From contig JALONE010000153.1 of assembly GCA_025455125.1 (NCBI GenBank), forward strand, positions 1 through 6,536: a stretch of DNA of 6,536 bases, read 5' to 3'. This document shows positions 5,877-6,536 of the stretch, one piece after another; position 1 is the first letter of the stretch; every line of letters starts with the position of its first letter. Below the pieces are notes generated by a model. That model did no database searches. It was given only the letters and a program-made list of their open reading frames with translations, and was not told where the DNA came from. Source of the stretch: Bacteroidota bacterium (lineage in GTDB: Bacteria > Bacteroidota > Ignavibacteria > UBA10030). The translations under genes were made by a program, and so were the position numbers.

Positions 5877-6536
5877 TCATGAGATCACCCGGGACTTCTC
5901 CTCTGCACACGCCAGCCACTTGATGACGACAAGAGTCATGTCGTCGGTATACGCAGAATTCTCCAAGAAGGTGCGGATTTCCTGAAGAATTCCATCCTTG
6001 ATGCCGGCAGCGTCTTTCGTCTTGTGGCGATGAACAGCGTCGACCAGTCGGTCGTACCCGAATTCTTCATCGAGGGCGTTGCGTGCCTCGGTCACCCCAT
6101 CGGTGTAGAAAACGCAAACATCCTGCGTCATCAGTCGGATCACGCGTTCCTCGGTGGATTGGGCGAACAACCGGCCCTCGGTGAGGCCGAGACCGAGTCC
6201 GTTGGGGCGAATCAGTTCAGTGCCCTTCGCGGAAGCATGGACAACCGGACAATGTCCGGCACGCGCCATCACAAGATCGCCATTCTTGGTGTCCAGAACA
6301 GCGTACACGACACTAATAAATGCATTCTTCTCCAAACTTTCCAGCAATGCGCGATTGGCTTTAACAAGCAGTTCGCGAGGGGAGGGATCGAGCCGGACTA
6401 GCGATAGAAAGATCCCCTTAAGGACCGCCATGTAGAAGGCGGCTGACACCCCTTTGCCGGAGACATCTGCCACGACGAGCCCGTATCGTCCATCAGAAAG
6501 CTCGAACACATCGTAGTAGTCCCCGCCCACCTCGGC
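5877..6536 (-). CDS. SpoIIE/PP2C-type serine phosphatase, C-terminal domain (5' end cut by window edge)
   Basis: Metal-dependent protein serine phosphatase of the SpoIIE/RsbU group, expected to dephosphorylate the STAS protein encoded just downstream. The 219 visible residues begin inside the catalytic domain at AEVGGDYYD. Metal-site motifs seen are GGDYYD (4-9, D6), ADVSGKG (23-29, D24), ARAGHCP (91-97), FYTDGVTEA (143-151, D146) and TDDMTLVVIKW (197-207), so the visible part is catalytically complete. The reading frame continues unbroken to the window edge. The GTG at 6530 codes for valine within the conserved motif and is not a start. The N-terminal part, likely a sensor or response-regulator-like region in this family, lies outside. 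It differs clearly in sequence from the second phosphatase at 3320, so the two are not a recent duplication. It ends 24 bases before the STAS gene, suggesting one operon. Confidence 0.93.
   Translation of the reverse strand, partial: AEVGGDYYDVFELSDGRYGLVVADVSGKGVSAAFYMAVLKGIFLSLVRLDPSPRELLVKANRALLESLEKNAFISVVYAVLDTKNGDLVMARAGHCPVVHASAKGTELIRPNGLGLGLTEGRLFAQSTEERVIRLMTQDVCVFYTDGVTEARNALDEEFGYDRLVDAVHRHKTKDAAGIKDGILQEIRTFLENSAYTDDMTLVVIKWLACAEEKSRVIS

Overview
All supported genes lie on the minus strand, so the window reads from right (position 6536) to left (position 1). It is gene-dense with very short spacers and looks like a bacterial chromosome of moderately high GC. The leucyl-tRNA synthetase gives the best taxonomic hint. 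It has an extra segment of about 45-50 residues before the conserved NWC motif and lacks the cysteine cluster of the E. coli-type zinc-binding module. From memory this resembles Bacteroidota/Ignavibacteria/Chlorobi-type (FCB group) enzymes. The assignment is tentative and was not tested by any search.

Right half (about 3320-6536): a partner-switching signalling cluster. In transcription order it holds (1) the C-terminal catalytic domain of a SpoIIE/PP2C-type serine phosphatase, cut by the right window edge; (2) a small STAS-domain anti-sigma-factor antagonist (SpoIIAA/RsbV type); (3) an RsbW/SpoIIAB-like ATP-binding kinase/anti-sigma factor; and (4) a second SpoIIE-type phosphatase preceded by GAF domains. 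The fourth is split into two overlapping reading frames. The 5' part (5016-4516) carries most of a first GAF domain. The 3' part (4579-3320) carries a second GAF domain and the phosphatase domain. The break falls where the end of GAF1 should be, and about 24 residues appear to be missing. This points to a deletion plus frameshift, or an assembly error, rather than two natural genes. In known systems of this kind the kinase phosphorylates the STAS protein on serine, the phosphatases reverse this, and the STAS protein's state controls whether the kinase holds its target. No sigma factor or other output protein is in the window.

Left half (1-3267): leuS, encoding a full-length 860-residue leucyl-tRNA synthetase. 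A possible sigma70-like promoter precedes it and overlaps the stop codon of the phosphatase gene. Twelve bases after leuS a family 2 glycosyltransferase starts at a GTG codon and runs off the left edge. It resembles the WaaE/KdtX-like lipopolysaccharide-core group.

There are no RNA genes, mobile elements, CRISPR arrays or long non-coding stretches that I can support; the longest gene-free gap is about 52 bases (3268-3319). The cluster looks like a variant of a known regulatory theme, not a new kind of system. The points most worth checking are the broken GAF1 region, the missing output protein, and the unusual STAS-kinase junction.
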